Of a stretch of DNA of 64,000 nt, positions 18,009-25,717 are shown in pieces; the first letter of the stretch is position 1; every line of letters begins with the position of its first letter. The notes beneath the pieces are model-generated. The model searched no databases, was not told where the DNA came from, and saw only the letters and a program-made list of their open reading frames with translations. This DNA is from Lentzea waywayandensis (GTDB lineage Bacteria; Actinomycetota; Actinomycetes; Mycobacteriales; Pseudonocardiaceae). The stretch is taken from assembly GCF_900115955.1 (NCBI RefSeq), contig NZ_FOYL01000009.1:62001-126000 (forward strand), in the 5' to 3' direction. A program made the position numbers and the translations under genes.

Positions 18009-19383
18009 AGCACTGACCTACGACGGAGTCTCCACCTCCTACGAGGAAGTCGCCGTCCGCACGACTCGGCTGGCGTGGCGGTTGCGGGAGCTCGGGGTCC
18101 GGCACGGTGACCGGGTCGCGTACCTCGGGCCGAACCACCCGTCGTTCGCCGAGACCCTGTTCGCCACGCACCAGCTGGGCGCGATCTTCGTGCCGTTGAA
18201 CTTCCGCCTCACCCCGGCGGAGATCAACTACCAGCTCGCCGACTGCGGAGCGCACGTGCTGGTGCACGCGCCTTCCCACGTCGTGGAGCACCCACGGGCG
18301 GTGTCGCTCGCCACGTACGAGGACTGGCTTCTCGGCGGTTCGGACGAACCGCTGGACGAGCCGGTCGGCATCGACGACGCCGCTCTGATCCTCTACACCT
18401 CCGGCACGACGGGCAGGCCCAAAGGCGCGATTCTGAGCCACGCCAACCTGTTGTGGAACACCTTCAACCTGATGATCGGCGTCGACATCGCCTCCGACGA
18501 GGTCGCGCTGATCACCGCGCCGCTCTTCCACGTCGCCGCACTGACCCAGACGTTGCTGCCCACCTTCATCAAGGGTGGGCACAGCGTGATCGCCTCGCAC
18601 TGGGACGTCACCGAGTGCGTCTCGCTGATCGAGAACCACGGCGTGACGTGGATGTTCGGCGTGTCCACGATGTACGCGGACCTGGCGTCCTCGTCGCTGT
18701 GGCAGACGGCGGACCTGTCGTCGTTGCGCGTGCTGCTGTGCGGCGGGGCGGCGGTGCCGGACGCGGTGATCCACACCTATCAGGACCGGGGCCTGGTGTT
18801 CTGCCAGGGCTACGGCCTCACCGAGACCGCGCCGGGTGCCACCTTCCTGGAGGCTTCCGACAGCGTTCGCCGGGCGGGTTCGGCGGGACCGTGCGTGTTC
18901 TTCGGCGACCTGCGGCTGGCCGACACCGGCGAGATCGAGGTGCAGGGCCCCAACGTCACCCCCGGCTACTGGAACGACCCGGTCGCCACCAGGGCCGCGT
19001 TCACCGAGGACGGCTGGTTCCGCACCGGCGATCTCGGGCGGCTCGACGACGGTCACCTGTACGTCCTCGACCGGCTCAAGGACATGTACATCTCCGGCGG
19101 CGAGAACGTCTATCCGGCCGAGGTGGAGAACGCGATCACCTCGCACCCGGACGTGGCGGAGGTCGCCGTCGTCGGGGTGCCGGACCAGCGGTGGGGCGAG
19201 GTCGGACGCGCGTTCGTCCGGCCCCGCGACGGCGCCGTGGTCGACGCGGCCGGGTTGCGGGAGTTCCTGCTGCCGCGCCTGGCGAAGTACAAGATCCCGG
19301 TGCACGTCGAGGTGGTGTCCGAACTGCCGCGAACGGGCTCCGGGAAGGTCCTCAAGCCCGCGCTGCGCCGGTTGCCGCTGTGA
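17947..19383 (+). CDS. acyl-CoA synthetase, probable p-hydroxycinnamate:CoA ligase
   Basis: 478 residues of the ANL superfamily. Motifs in order: P-loop YTSGTTGRPKG, GYGLTETAPG, KDMYISGGENVYPAEVE and the C-terminal catalytic Lys in RTGSGKVLK. The N-terminus MRNSGLGSWPHRRAR is the usual start of this ligase group. GGAG lies 7 bases before the ATG, supporting the 62-bp overlap with the permease. It activates an aromatic acid with ATP and CoA and so begins the pathway encoded upstream. It is convergent with the TetR gene and overlaps it by 32 bp. Confidence 0.85.
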   Translation: MRNSGLGSWPHRRARMAPKREALTYDGVSTSYEEVAVRTTRLAWRLRELGVRHGDRVAYLGPNHPSFAETLFATHQLGAIFVPLNFRLTPAEINYQLADCGAHVLVHAPSHVVEHPRAVSLATYEDWLLGGSDEPLDEPVGIDDAALILYTSGTTGRPKGAILSHANLLWNTFNLMIGVDIASDEVALITAPLFHVAALTQTLLPTFIKGGHSVIASHWDVTECVSLIENHGVTWMFGVSTMYADLASSSLWQTADLSSLRVLLCGGAAVPDAVIHTYQDRGLVFCQGYGLTETAPGATFLEASDSVRRAGSAGPCVFFGDLRLADTGEIEVQGPNVTPGYWNDPVATRAAFTEDGWFRTGDLGRLDDGHLYVLDRLKDMYISGGENVYPAEVENAITSHPDVAEVAVVGVPDQRWGEVGRAFVRPRDGAVVDAAGLREFLLPRLAKYKIPVHVEVVSELPRTGSGKVLKPALRRLPL

Positions 19384-19984
19384 CCTCGTGCCGGGCCAGG
19401 ATCGTCTGGACCGCCTCGTCCACCGAGTGGGCCATGGCCTTCTCGGTGGGCGCCCAGTTCATCAGCAGCATCCGGGGCCAGAACGCGAAGTTCGAGATCA
19501 TGCCGAGGAACTGGGTGGCGGCCAGGATCGGGTCCCCGACTTCCAGGGTGCCGGCCTCGTGCTCGGCGGCGAGGTAGTCGCGGACCGCGTCGAAGAACGG
19601 CTGTTTGCCCAGCTTGAACTGGGTCTGGCCGAGCTCGGGGAAGCGGGGCGCCTCCGCGATGACGATGCGGAACAACGCGACCATGCCCGGCCGCGTCAGC
19701 AGCGCCACGTACCGGTTGCCGAGCACGGTCAGGCCCTTCCCGGGGTCGCCCGGCGGCGGGGTGAGCGCGCCCTCCTCCGTGCGCCAGTAGTCCGTGACGA
19801 TCGCGTCGAACAGTTCGGCCTTCGTCGGGAACTGCTTGAACAGCGTCGCCTTCGACACCCCGGCCGCGTCGGCGATGCGCGCGAGCGAGGTCTTGTCGTA
19901 GCCGGATTCCAGGAACAGCCCTGTCGCCGCGTCGACGATCGCCGTCCGCTTCTGCTCCGCCATGCGTTCGTGGTAGGTCGGCAC
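19352..19984 (-). CDS. TetR-family transcriptional repressor
   Basis: 210 residues from GTG 19984, or 203 from ATG 19963. The N-terminal HTH contains 'LFLESGYDKTSLARIADAAG' and 'SKATLFKQFPTKAELFDAIV'. The C-terminal domain is of the AefR/RutR-like kind with no evident ligand. Two 20-bp operators in the 97-bp gap to the divergent SDR identify its likely targets, the SDR and itself. Confidence 0.88.
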   Translation of the reverse strand: MPTYHERMAEQKRTAIVDAATGLFLESGYDKTSLARIADAAGVSKATLFKQFPTKAELFDAIVTDYWRTEEGALTPPPGDPGKGLTVLGNRYVALLTRPGMVALFRIVIAEAPRFPELGQTQFKLGKQPFFDAVRDYLAAEHEAGTLEVGDPILAATQFLGMISNFAFWPRMLLMNWAPTEKAMAHSVDEAVQTILARHEVTAATGAARA

Positions 19985-20003
19985 GCCCTCCAGTATGCCA
20001 TGA

Positions 20004-20023
20004 GGTGAGTCACTTGACTCGCC
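20004..20023. promoter_or_regulatory. TetR operator O1
   Basis: GGTGAGTCACTTGACTCGCC, a near-perfect palindrome (one mismatch in ten pairs outside the centre) that covers the -35 box TTGACT (20014-20019) of the SDR promoter. Confidence 0.7.
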
Positions 20024-20043
20024 ATGCCGATCGCGTCTACCGT
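20014..20043 (+). promoter_or_regulatory. candidate promoter of the second SDR
   Basis: TTGACT (20014-20019), 18-nt spacer, TACCGT (20038-20043). It is flanked by the two TetR operators: O1 on the -35 box and O2 just beyond the expected start site. Confidence 0.5.
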
Positions 20044-20048
20044 TCCGA

Positions 20049-20068
20049 GGTGAGTCACTCAACTCACC
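20049..20068. promoter_or_regulatory. TetR operator O2
   Basis: GGTGAGTCACTCAACTCACC with perfect 7-bp arms. It shares GGTGAGTCACT and the ACTC half with O1, 45 bp apart start to start, about four helical turns. Confidence 0.7.
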
Positions 20069-20081
20069 ACTGGAGGACATG

Positions 20082-20852
20082 ATGGGACGCTTCGACGGCA
20101 GGACGGTGTTCGTCACCGGCGCGACCAGCGGGATGGGGGCGAGCCACGTGCGGGGCTTCCACGCCGAAGGCGCGCAGGTCGTGATCGCCGCACGGGACCT
20201 GGACGCAGGCTCGAAGGTCGCGGAGGAACTCGGCGAGCGCGCGTTCGCCGCGCAGCTCGACGTAACGGACGAGGACGCGTGGATCTCGGCGGTCCAGGCC
20301 GCGGAGGAGCGGTTCGGACCGGTGTCGGTGCTGGTGAACAACGCGGGCGCGCAGCACGCCGCCGCGTTGATCGAGGACACCTCGCGCGAGGTCTGGGACC
20401 GGACCATGGCGGTCAACCTGACCGGGCAGTTCCTCGGCATCAAGCACGTCGCACCGTCGTTGCGCAGGGCAGGCGGCGGGTCGATCGTGAACATCGCCTC
20501 GACCATGGGCAACGTGGGTTCGCCGTTCTACGCGCCGTACGTCGCGAGCAAGTGGGCGCTGCGCGGACTGACCAAGACCGCCGCGCTGGAGCTCGGCAGG
20601 GACGGGATCCGGGTGAACTCGATCCACCCCGGCGTGGTGTCGACGCCGCTGATCAACGAACCGGTCGCGGCCGGCCAGCCCGCGATCGGCGACCTCTACT
20701 CCCCCGCACCGTTCGCCGTGCCGCGGCTGGGCGAGCCCGGCGAGTTCACCGCGCTGGTGCTCTACCTGGCGTCGGCCGAGGCGGCGTTCGCGACCGGGTC
20801 GGAGTTCGTGCTGGACGGCGGCCTGCTGCTCGGCCCCGCGCTAGCCGCGTAG
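20082..20852 (+). CDS. short-chain dehydrogenase (3-alpha/20-beta-hydroxysteroid dehydrogenase-like)
   Basis: 256 residues. TGATSGMG at 12-19, NNAG near 86, and catalytic Ser140, Tyr153, Lys157 (YVASK). The second of two overlapping ATGs is chosen because GGAGG lies five bases away. It would reduce or oxidise a ketone/alcohol with NAD(P). TetR operators in front imply induction by a small molecule. It is not part of the preceding operon, being separated by the TetR gene, but may act on a related aromatic substrate. The 3' end overlaps the convergent AfsR-type gene by 12 bp. Confidence 0.85.
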   Translation: MGRFDGRTVFVTGATSGMGASHVRGFHAEGAQVVIAARDLDAGSKVAEELGERAFAAQLDVTDEDAWISAVQAAEERFGPVSVLVNNAGAQHAAALIEDTSREVWDRTMAVNLTGQFLGIKHVAPSLRRAGGGSIVNIASTMGNVGSPFYAPYVASKWALRGLTKTAALELGRDGIRVNSIHPGVVSTPLINEPVAAGQPAIGDLYSPAPFAVPRLGEPGEFTALVLYLASAEAAFATGSEFVLDGGLLLGPALAA

Positions 20853-23801
20853 GTAGTCCCTCACCGGGCCGAACGTGAACAGCCCGGTGCCCGCCACGAG
20901 CTCGTCCCTGGCGGGCAGGAGCAGCGCATGTGCGCGCTCCGCGAGTTCGTCGTCCCGCAGCCGGGTGGCCGCCATCGCCAGCAGGCAGGCGCGGACCTCC
21001 GTGAGCAGGTCCGCCGGTCCATCGCGAAGAGCACGCGCGGCCTTCAAAGCCTCGTCGTGCGGCAACGCCAGCGGGCGCACCCAGTCCAGGTGCGGGCCCC
21101 AGTCATCGGCGAGGTCCACTGTGGACGGGCCGTGCAGGCTGAGCAGAGCCAGCGGCAGGAGTCCGCGTTCCATGCCCCACATGCCGGTGCCCTTGACGCG
21201 CTCGGCCGCGGCCCGATACGCGCTGTCGGCTTCGGCTGTTCTCCCGGCCGCCGCGAGTTTCAGTGCCGCGTACCAGTCGGTGAAGAGGCCGACCAGCGGC
21301 AGGTCGTGGCGTTGTGCCAGTTCGTCGGCCGCGGTCGCGTGCTGGTCGGCGGTGCCGAAATCGGCCAGCGCGGAGCAGGCCTGGACGAGGATCAGGTGGC
21401 CCAGCACCTCGTGGGTCACCAGGCGGCCGGACGCGACCTCGAGGAGTTCGCGGCCGATCGCGGCACGTTCCGGAGCCAGGCCGGTGCGGTGGAAGGTGTG
21501 CATGAAGCGGGCGTTCAGCGCGAACGCCCGAAGAGCGGGATCGCCGAGGTCACCGGCTATGGCCTCGGCTTCCCGGGCCTCACCGAGGCGGGCGCCGGTG
21601 CCTCGGTCCTCCATGGCGATGGTGGCGAGCAGGCGGGCACGGGTGGCGGTGGGGCCGGGGAACGCGGGCAGGGTGCGTTCGGCGGCGGCGACGAGTTCGG
21701 CGGAGTGGGCCGGGTCGTCGTTGGTGGTCCAGATGCCGGGGACGTCGAACGATCCGATCACCTCGGCCGCCGCGTCCGGGTCCGGGACGGTGGGGTCCGC
21801 GACGGTGGGGTCCGCGACGGCGGGAAACGCGACGGCGGGAAACGCGACGGCCGGAGACGCGACGGCGGGAGACGCAACGGCGGGAGACGCAACGGTGCCC
21901 CGGCCTCCAGGCTCGCGCCCTTCGGCCAGCCGCAACGCGGCCGACCTCCGCTCCCGCGCCCCTTCCAGGTCTCCGCTCACCGCCAACGCCCTGACCAGCC
22001 CGGTCAGCAGGTCGAGCCGCTCCGAACCGGCGGCCACGAGCGCCGCCCGCCACAGCCGCACCGCCTCACGCGGTGATCGATTCTCCGCCGCAGCCCTGGC
22101 CAGCGCCGTCACCGCCGCGGCACCCCGCGTACCCGCGAGGGCGTAGTGATGGGCGAGCGTCTGGACGTCACCGGGTGGCAGCACCTCCGTCAGAGCGGCG
22201 TGCCAGCGTGCGCGCCTGGTCAGCGACACGTCTTCGTACAGGGTGTCGCGCACCAACGCGTGCGTGAACCGGATGTGACCGGGTGCGACCTCGACGACGA
22301 ACCCGGCCTCGATCGCCAGGTCCAGCGCGTCGAGCACGTCGTGGCCCGCCAGTGCGGCCAGCAGGTCCACCTCGACGTCCCTGCCCAGCACGGAGGCCTG
22401 GTGCAGCACGGTCCGCGCCTGCGCCGGCAGTCCGGCCAGGCGGTGGCGGAGCACGTCCCGCACACCGGCGGGCACCGAGCCGAGGTCGCCGCCCGACGCG
22501 ACCAGCCGGCCGAGTTCCTTGACGTAGAAGGGGTTGCCGCCGGTGCGCTGGTGGATCACGCGGGCGTCCCGTCGTCCCACCAGCGCGGCGACGGCCTCTT
22601 CGTCCAGGCCGTCGAGCTCCGCTCGGACCGGTTCGGCGCGCGCCAGTGCCTCCGACGGCACCGCGGAACGCGAGGTCGCGACGATCAGCACTCGGCCGGA
22701 GAGCACGCGACCGGTGAACGCGGTCAGCACCGCGAGGGTCTCCTCGTCGGCCTGGTGCAGGTCGTCCAGCACGACCAGCACCGGCGCGGCCGATTCCACA
22801 GTGGACACAATCGAGAGGCGGAGCCGGAACCGGTCCGCAGCCCCGAGTTCCTCCCCCAGCGCTTCGACCACCTGCTGCCACGGCCACGCCACGGGCGCGT
22901 CCTCCTGGCAGCGCGCCCAGACCGTTCTCCAGCCCCGGCCCGCCAGCAGCTCGGTGAACGCCGTGGCGAGCGCGGTCTTGCCCACGCCGGCCTCGCCGGT
23001 CACCAGCGCGATGCCCAGACCGGCGACCGGGACCGCGGTCTCCAGCAACGCCAGTTCGGCCGCGCGTCCCACCAGTGACGACTCGGGTGAGGGCCGCAGT
23101 CTCGGTGCCTGGGCGAGGATGTCCGATTCCAGCGCGCGGAGTTCCGGGCCCGGATCGACGCCGAGGTTCTCGACGAGCGCGTGCCGGGCATCCCGCACGG
23201 CCTGCAGCGCGTCACCCTGACGGCCCTCCCGGTACAGCGCCAGCGCGAGCAGGCTCCAGGCCTTCTCGCGCCACGGGTGGTCGGCCAGGTGTGCGCGCAG
23301 GTCAGCGACGACACCCGCGGCTCGCCCCAGCGCCAGTGCGGCCTCAGCGCGGCGTTCGACCGCCACCAGCCGCAGTTCTTCCAGCCTGTCGATCTCGGCC
23401 CGTGCCCAGTGCTCGTCGGCGAACTCGCCGTAGGCAGGGCCACGCCACAGCGCCAGCGCACTGTCCAGGACAGACAGATCGCCGCCGAGCATCTCCTCGA
23501 ACCGCCACGCGTCCACGTCCGAGGCGAGCAACGCGTAGCCCGCTCCCTCAGTGACCAGCAGAGCAGAAGGAGTCCGGGGTGGACGATCAGGTTCGAGAGC
23601 CTTGCGCAGTGCGCCCACGAAAGTCTGCACCGTGCCGACCGCTCCGTCCGGCGGTTCCTCCCACAGGTCGGCGACGAGCGTGCGCACCGGGACGACTCGG
23701 CGCCGGGCGACCAGCAGGCGGGCCAGCACGGCACGTTGTTTCGGGCCGCCGAGGCGGGCGGATCCCGCGGTCAGCGGGCCCAGCACCCCGAACGTCACCA
23801 C
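20841..23801 (-). CDS. AfsR/SARP-like regulator: winged helix, BTAD, ATPase and TPR region
   Basis: 986 residues. OmpR-type DNA-binding domain is at 1-90, bacterial transcriptional activation domain at 95-235, and an NTPase with Walker A GEAGVGKT at 269-276 and Walker B LVVLDDLHQADEE near 335. The C-terminal half is helical and TPR-like. Such proteins activate secondary-metabolite or stress genes. There is no LuxR domain at the C-terminus. Residues 634-676 are a low-complexity (VA[S/F/D]P[A/T])n stretch made by a 15-bp tandem repeat. GTG 23801 has AGGG about seven bases upstream; GTG 23798 is equivalent. No biosynthetic cluster is evident next to it, so the target is open. Confidence 0.85.
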   Translation of the reverse strand: MVTFGVLGPLTAGSARLGGPKQRAVLARLLVARRRVVPVRTLVADLWEEPPDGAVGTVQTFVGALRKALEPDRPPRTPSALLVTEGAGYALLASDVDAWRFEEMLGGDLSVLDSALALWRGPAYGEFADEHWARAEIDRLEELRLVAVERRAEAALALGRAAGVVADLRAHLADHPWREKAWSLLALALYREGRQGDALQAVRDARHALVENLGVDPGPELRALESDILAQAPRLRPSPESSLVGRAAELALLETAVPVAGLGIALVTGEAGVGKTALATAFTELLAGRGWRTVWARCQEDAPVAWPWQQVVEALGEELGAADRFRLRLSIVSTVESAAPVLVVLDDLHQADEETLAVLTAFTGRVLSGRVLIVATSRSAVPSEALARAEPVRAELDGLDEEAVAALVGRRDARVIHQRTGGNPFYVKELGRLVASGGDLGSVPAGVRDVLRHRLAGLPAQARTVLHQASVLGRDVEVDLLAALAGHDVLDALDLAIEAGFVVEVAPGHIRFTHALVRDTLYEDVSLTRRARWHAALTEVLPPGDVQTLAHHYALAGTRGAAAVTALARAAAENRSPREAVRLWRAALVAAGSERLDLLTGLVRALAVSGDLEGARERRSAALRLAEGREPGGRGTVASPAVASPAVASPAVAFPAVAFPAVADPTVADPTVPDPDAAAEVIGSFDVPGIWTTNDDPAHSAELVAAAERTLPAFPGPTATRARLLATIAMEDRGTGARLGEAREAEAIAGDLGDPALRAFALNARFMHTFHRTGLAPERAAIGRELLEVASGRLVTHEVLGHLILVQACSALADFGTADQHATAADELAQRHDLPLVGLFTDWYAALKLAAAGRTAEADSAYRAAAERVKGTGMWGMERGLLPLALLSLHGPSTVDLADDWGPHLDWVRPLALPHDEALKAARALRDGPADLLTEVRACLLAMAATRLRDDELAERAHALLLPARDELVAGTGLFTFGPVRDYLRG
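21786..21897. repeat. 15-bp tandem repeat inside the AfsR-like gene
   Basis: Seven full 15-bp units (GACGGTGGGGTCCGC twice, GACGGCGGGAAACGC twice, then three GAGACGC-ending variants) plus a partial eighth. Adjacent copies are identical in pairs, a sign of recent slippage. The unit length keeps the frame and encodes a Val-Ala-x-Pro-x pentapeptide linker. Confidence 0.9.
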
Positions 23802-23854
23802 GCGCTGACCCTAACGCTGATTCGTTGCTGATCGGGCACCAGCACAGTGAGGGC

Positions 23855-24718
23855 GTGAACCACACCGCATTCGACTACCAGCGCGTTCAGGTCTCCGACG
23901 GCGTCGAGCTGAACGTGGCCACCACCGGCGAGGGCAGCCCGGTCGTGCTGCTGCACGGCTTCCCGCAGACCCACCTCATGTGGCGGCACGTCGCCGCCGA
24001 CCTGGCCGCCGACCACACCGTGATCATGCCCGACCTGCGCGGGTACGGCGACAGCGACAAGCCCGCCGACACCGGCCTCACCTACGCCAAGCGCACGATG
24101 GGCGCCGACGTCGTCAAGGTCGCGCAGGCGCTCGGTCACGACCGGTTCGCCCTGGTCGGACACGACCGGGGTGCGCTCGTGGCGTTCCGCACCGGCCTCG
24201 ACCACCCGCACCACGTCACGCACCTCGCGTCGCTCGACGTGCTGCCGACGCTGGACATGTGGGACGTCATGCGTGGAACCTCTGCCGCCGTCGGGTTCCA
24301 CCTCTTCCTGATGGCCCAGCCGCCGGGGCTGGCCGAGCAGATGATCAACGCGGTCCCGGACGCGTTCTTCGGCCACTTCCTCGACATCTGGGGCGGAAAG
24401 CCGTTCCCGGAGGACGTGCGCGCCGAGTACCTGCGGGCGAGCCGCGAGGCCGTCACGTCGATCGTCGCGGACTACCGGGCGTCGGCGACGATCGACGTCG
24501 AGCACGACACCGTTGATCGCGAGGCGGGAAACCAGCTGAAGATGCCGGTCACCGTGCTGCAGCAGGACTGGGGCGCGGCGCTCGGCTTCGACGCCCGCGG
24601 CCTGTGGCGTGCCTGGGCACCCGACCTCGACCACCGCACGGTCTCCTGTGGACACTTCATGGCCGAGGAGGCGCCGGACGTGGTGACGAGCGCGATTCGC
24701 GACCTGCTCACCCGATAA
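23855..24718 (+). CDS. alpha/beta hydrolase with Asp nucleophile (haloacetate dehalogenase/epoxide hydrolase-like)
   Basis: 287 residues. HGFPQTHLMW carries the oxyanion hole, RGYGDSDKP follows, and the nucleophile elbow is VGHDRGA with Asp instead of Ser. The terminal His is in CGHFMAEEAP. This pattern is typical of fluoroacetate dehalogenases and soluble epoxide hydrolases, which form an alkyl-enzyme ester through Asp. The GTG start has GAGGG only one base away; an upstream TTG is possible. It is divergent from the AfsR-type regulator by about 50 bp, so that regulator may act on it. No signal peptide, so cytoplasmic. Confidence 0.8.
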   Translation: MNHTAFDYQRVQVSDGVELNVATTGEGSPVVLLHGFPQTHLMWRHVAADLAADHTVIMPDLRGYGDSDKPADTGLTYAKRTMGADVVKVAQALGHDRFALVGHDRGALVAFRTGLDHPHHVTHLASLDVLPTLDMWDVMRGTSAAVGFHLFLMAQPPGLAEQMINAVPDAFFGHFLDIWGGKPFPEDVRAEYLRASREAVTSIVADYRASATIDVEHDTVDREAGNQLKMPVTVLQQDWGAALGFDARGLWRAWAPDLDHRTVSCGHFMAEEAPDVVTSAIRDLLTR

Positions 24719-24737
24719 TTCCTGCGCCTGCAAGGAA

Positions 24738-24746
24738 ATTCATTCC
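24738..24746. promoter_or_regulatory. GntR-type operator half/complete site ATTCATTCC
   Basis: Part of GGAAATTCATTCC (24734-24746). One base separates it from the -35 box TTGACC. It matches the motif repeated before several other genes of the polysaccharide locus. Confidence 0.55.
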
Positions 24747-24747
24747 A

Positions 24748-24777
24748 TTGACCACGGCGTGAAGCCGTGCCGATACT
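24748..24777 (+). promoter_or_regulatory. promoter of the first PL14-like gene
   Basis: TTGACC (24748-24753), 18-nt spacer, GATACT (24772-24777). Same box and spacer as the promoter of the paralogue at 30434. Confidence 0.55.
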
Positions 24778-24813
24778 GGATTCGGTGAATGGTTCATACC
24801 ATTCACCGAATCC
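24778..24813. promoter_or_regulatory. 36-bp perfect palindrome in the leader
   Basis: GGATTCGGTGAATGGT, four-base centre TCAT, then the exact complement to 24813: 16-bp arms. It lies between the -10 box and the ribosome site. It contains GAATGGTTCATACCATTC, related to the locus operator. It could be an operator at the start site or a leader RNA hairpin. Confidence 0.65.
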
Positions 24814-24828
24814 CTGTGAGGAGAGTCG

Positions 24829-25665
24829 ATGAGGCGAATTTCCGTGTTGTCACTCGCCGTCTGCGCCGTCCTGGGCACGCAGACGGCACCCGCCGCGCAC
24901 GCGGCGACGCTCACCAACACGTTCGAACGCCCCGCTGGTGGGAGCGCTTACACCAGGGCCGAGTGGGCGAAGGACGGATTCAGCTCCACCTTCGACGTCG
25001 GCATGGGCAACCGGACGATGATCGACACCTCGGTCAGGCGGTCCGGCGGGAAGTCACTGCGGCTGTTCTACCCGGCGGGCAGGATCAGCCCGGAGAACTC
25101 CGGCGCGTCGGCGGACCTGGCCGTCCCCAAGGCGCGGGAGTACTGGCTGCGCCAGTGGGTGCGCTTCTCCCCGGACTTCAGCTGGGGCGGCACCGAGTTC
25201 GGCGGCAAGATCGGCCTGGGCCTCGCGGGCGGCAAGCGCTGCTCCGGCGGCATCGCCTGCGACGGCTACAACGGCTTCACGGTGCGGTTCGCGTGGGGCC
25301 GCGACGGCAAGGCGATCCTGTACTTCTACCACATGGGCAAGACCGGCCAGTACGGCGATTCCTTCCAGCTCAGCCCTGGTGGCAGCGGTTACTCCTACCC
25401 GCGCGGCCAGTGGATCGAGCTGAAGATGCGGGTGCGGGTCAACACCGTCAGCGGCTCGACCGCGAACGCCAACGGCGAGGTGCAGGCGTGGGTGAACGGC
25501 AGTCCCGCCGGCACCCGCACCGGGCTGCAGTTCGTCCGCAACGCCGACCAGATCAACTTCGCGTACTTCTCGTCGTTCTTCGGCGGGGCCACGCAGAGCT
25601 TCGCTCCCACGCGGAACTCGTACATCTGGTACGACGACGTGCGTGTGCAGACAAGCCCGATCTAG
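24829..25665 (+). CDS. secreted PL14-like polysaccharide lyase (paralogue 1)
   Basis: 278 residues. Signal peptide is residues 1-26 (AAHAA). The jelly-roll core resembles the polysaccharide lyase 14 family: 'YWLRQWVRFSPDFSWGG', 'GGKIGLG', 'CDGYNGFTVRF', 'PRGQWIELKMRVRVNT' and the terminal 'YIWYDDVRVQTSPI'. PL14 enzymes cleave uronic-acid polymers (alginate, glucuronan) by beta-elimination. The ATG has GAGGAG six bases away. A paralogue with the same layout lies at 30434. It is convergent with the giant lyase through a strong terminator. Family by pattern memory; the substrate is unproven. Confidence 0.72.
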   Translation: MRRISVLSLAVCAVLGTQTAPAAHAATLTNTFERPAGGSAYTRAEWAKDGFSSTFDVGMGNRTMIDTSVRRSGGKSLRLFYPAGRISPENSGASADLAVPKAREYWLRQWVRFSPDFSWGGTEFGGKIGLGLAGGKRCSGGIACDGYNGFTVRFAWGRDGKAILYFYHMGKTGQYGDSFQLSPGGSGYSYPRGQWIELKMRVRVNTVSGSTANANGEVQAWVNGSPAGTRTGLQFVRNADQINFAYFSSFFGGATQSFAPTRNSYIWYDDVRVQTSPI

Positions 25666-25671
25666 GAAGAA

Positions 25672-25706
25672 CAAAGGGCCCGGGGCGAGTTGCCCCGGGC
25701 CCTTTG
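25672..25706. terminator. bidirectional terminator
   Basis: Perfect 15-bp stem (CAAAGGGCCCGGGGC, 25672-25686, with 25692-25706) and loop GAGTT between convergent genes. It reads with an A/T-rich end in both directions. Confidence 0.85.
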
Positions 25707-25717
25707 CCGTGCACCAC

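Noticed and set aside
21786..21897. CRISPR-like array
   Set aside because: Units are contiguous 15-mers without spacers and in frame inside a coding gene; no cas genes.
20841..23801. Evidence of a secondary-metabolite cluster next to the AfsR-like regulator
   Set aside because: No polyketide, NRPS, RiPP or tailoring gene set nearby; the PaaX-side genes fit aromatic catabolism instead.
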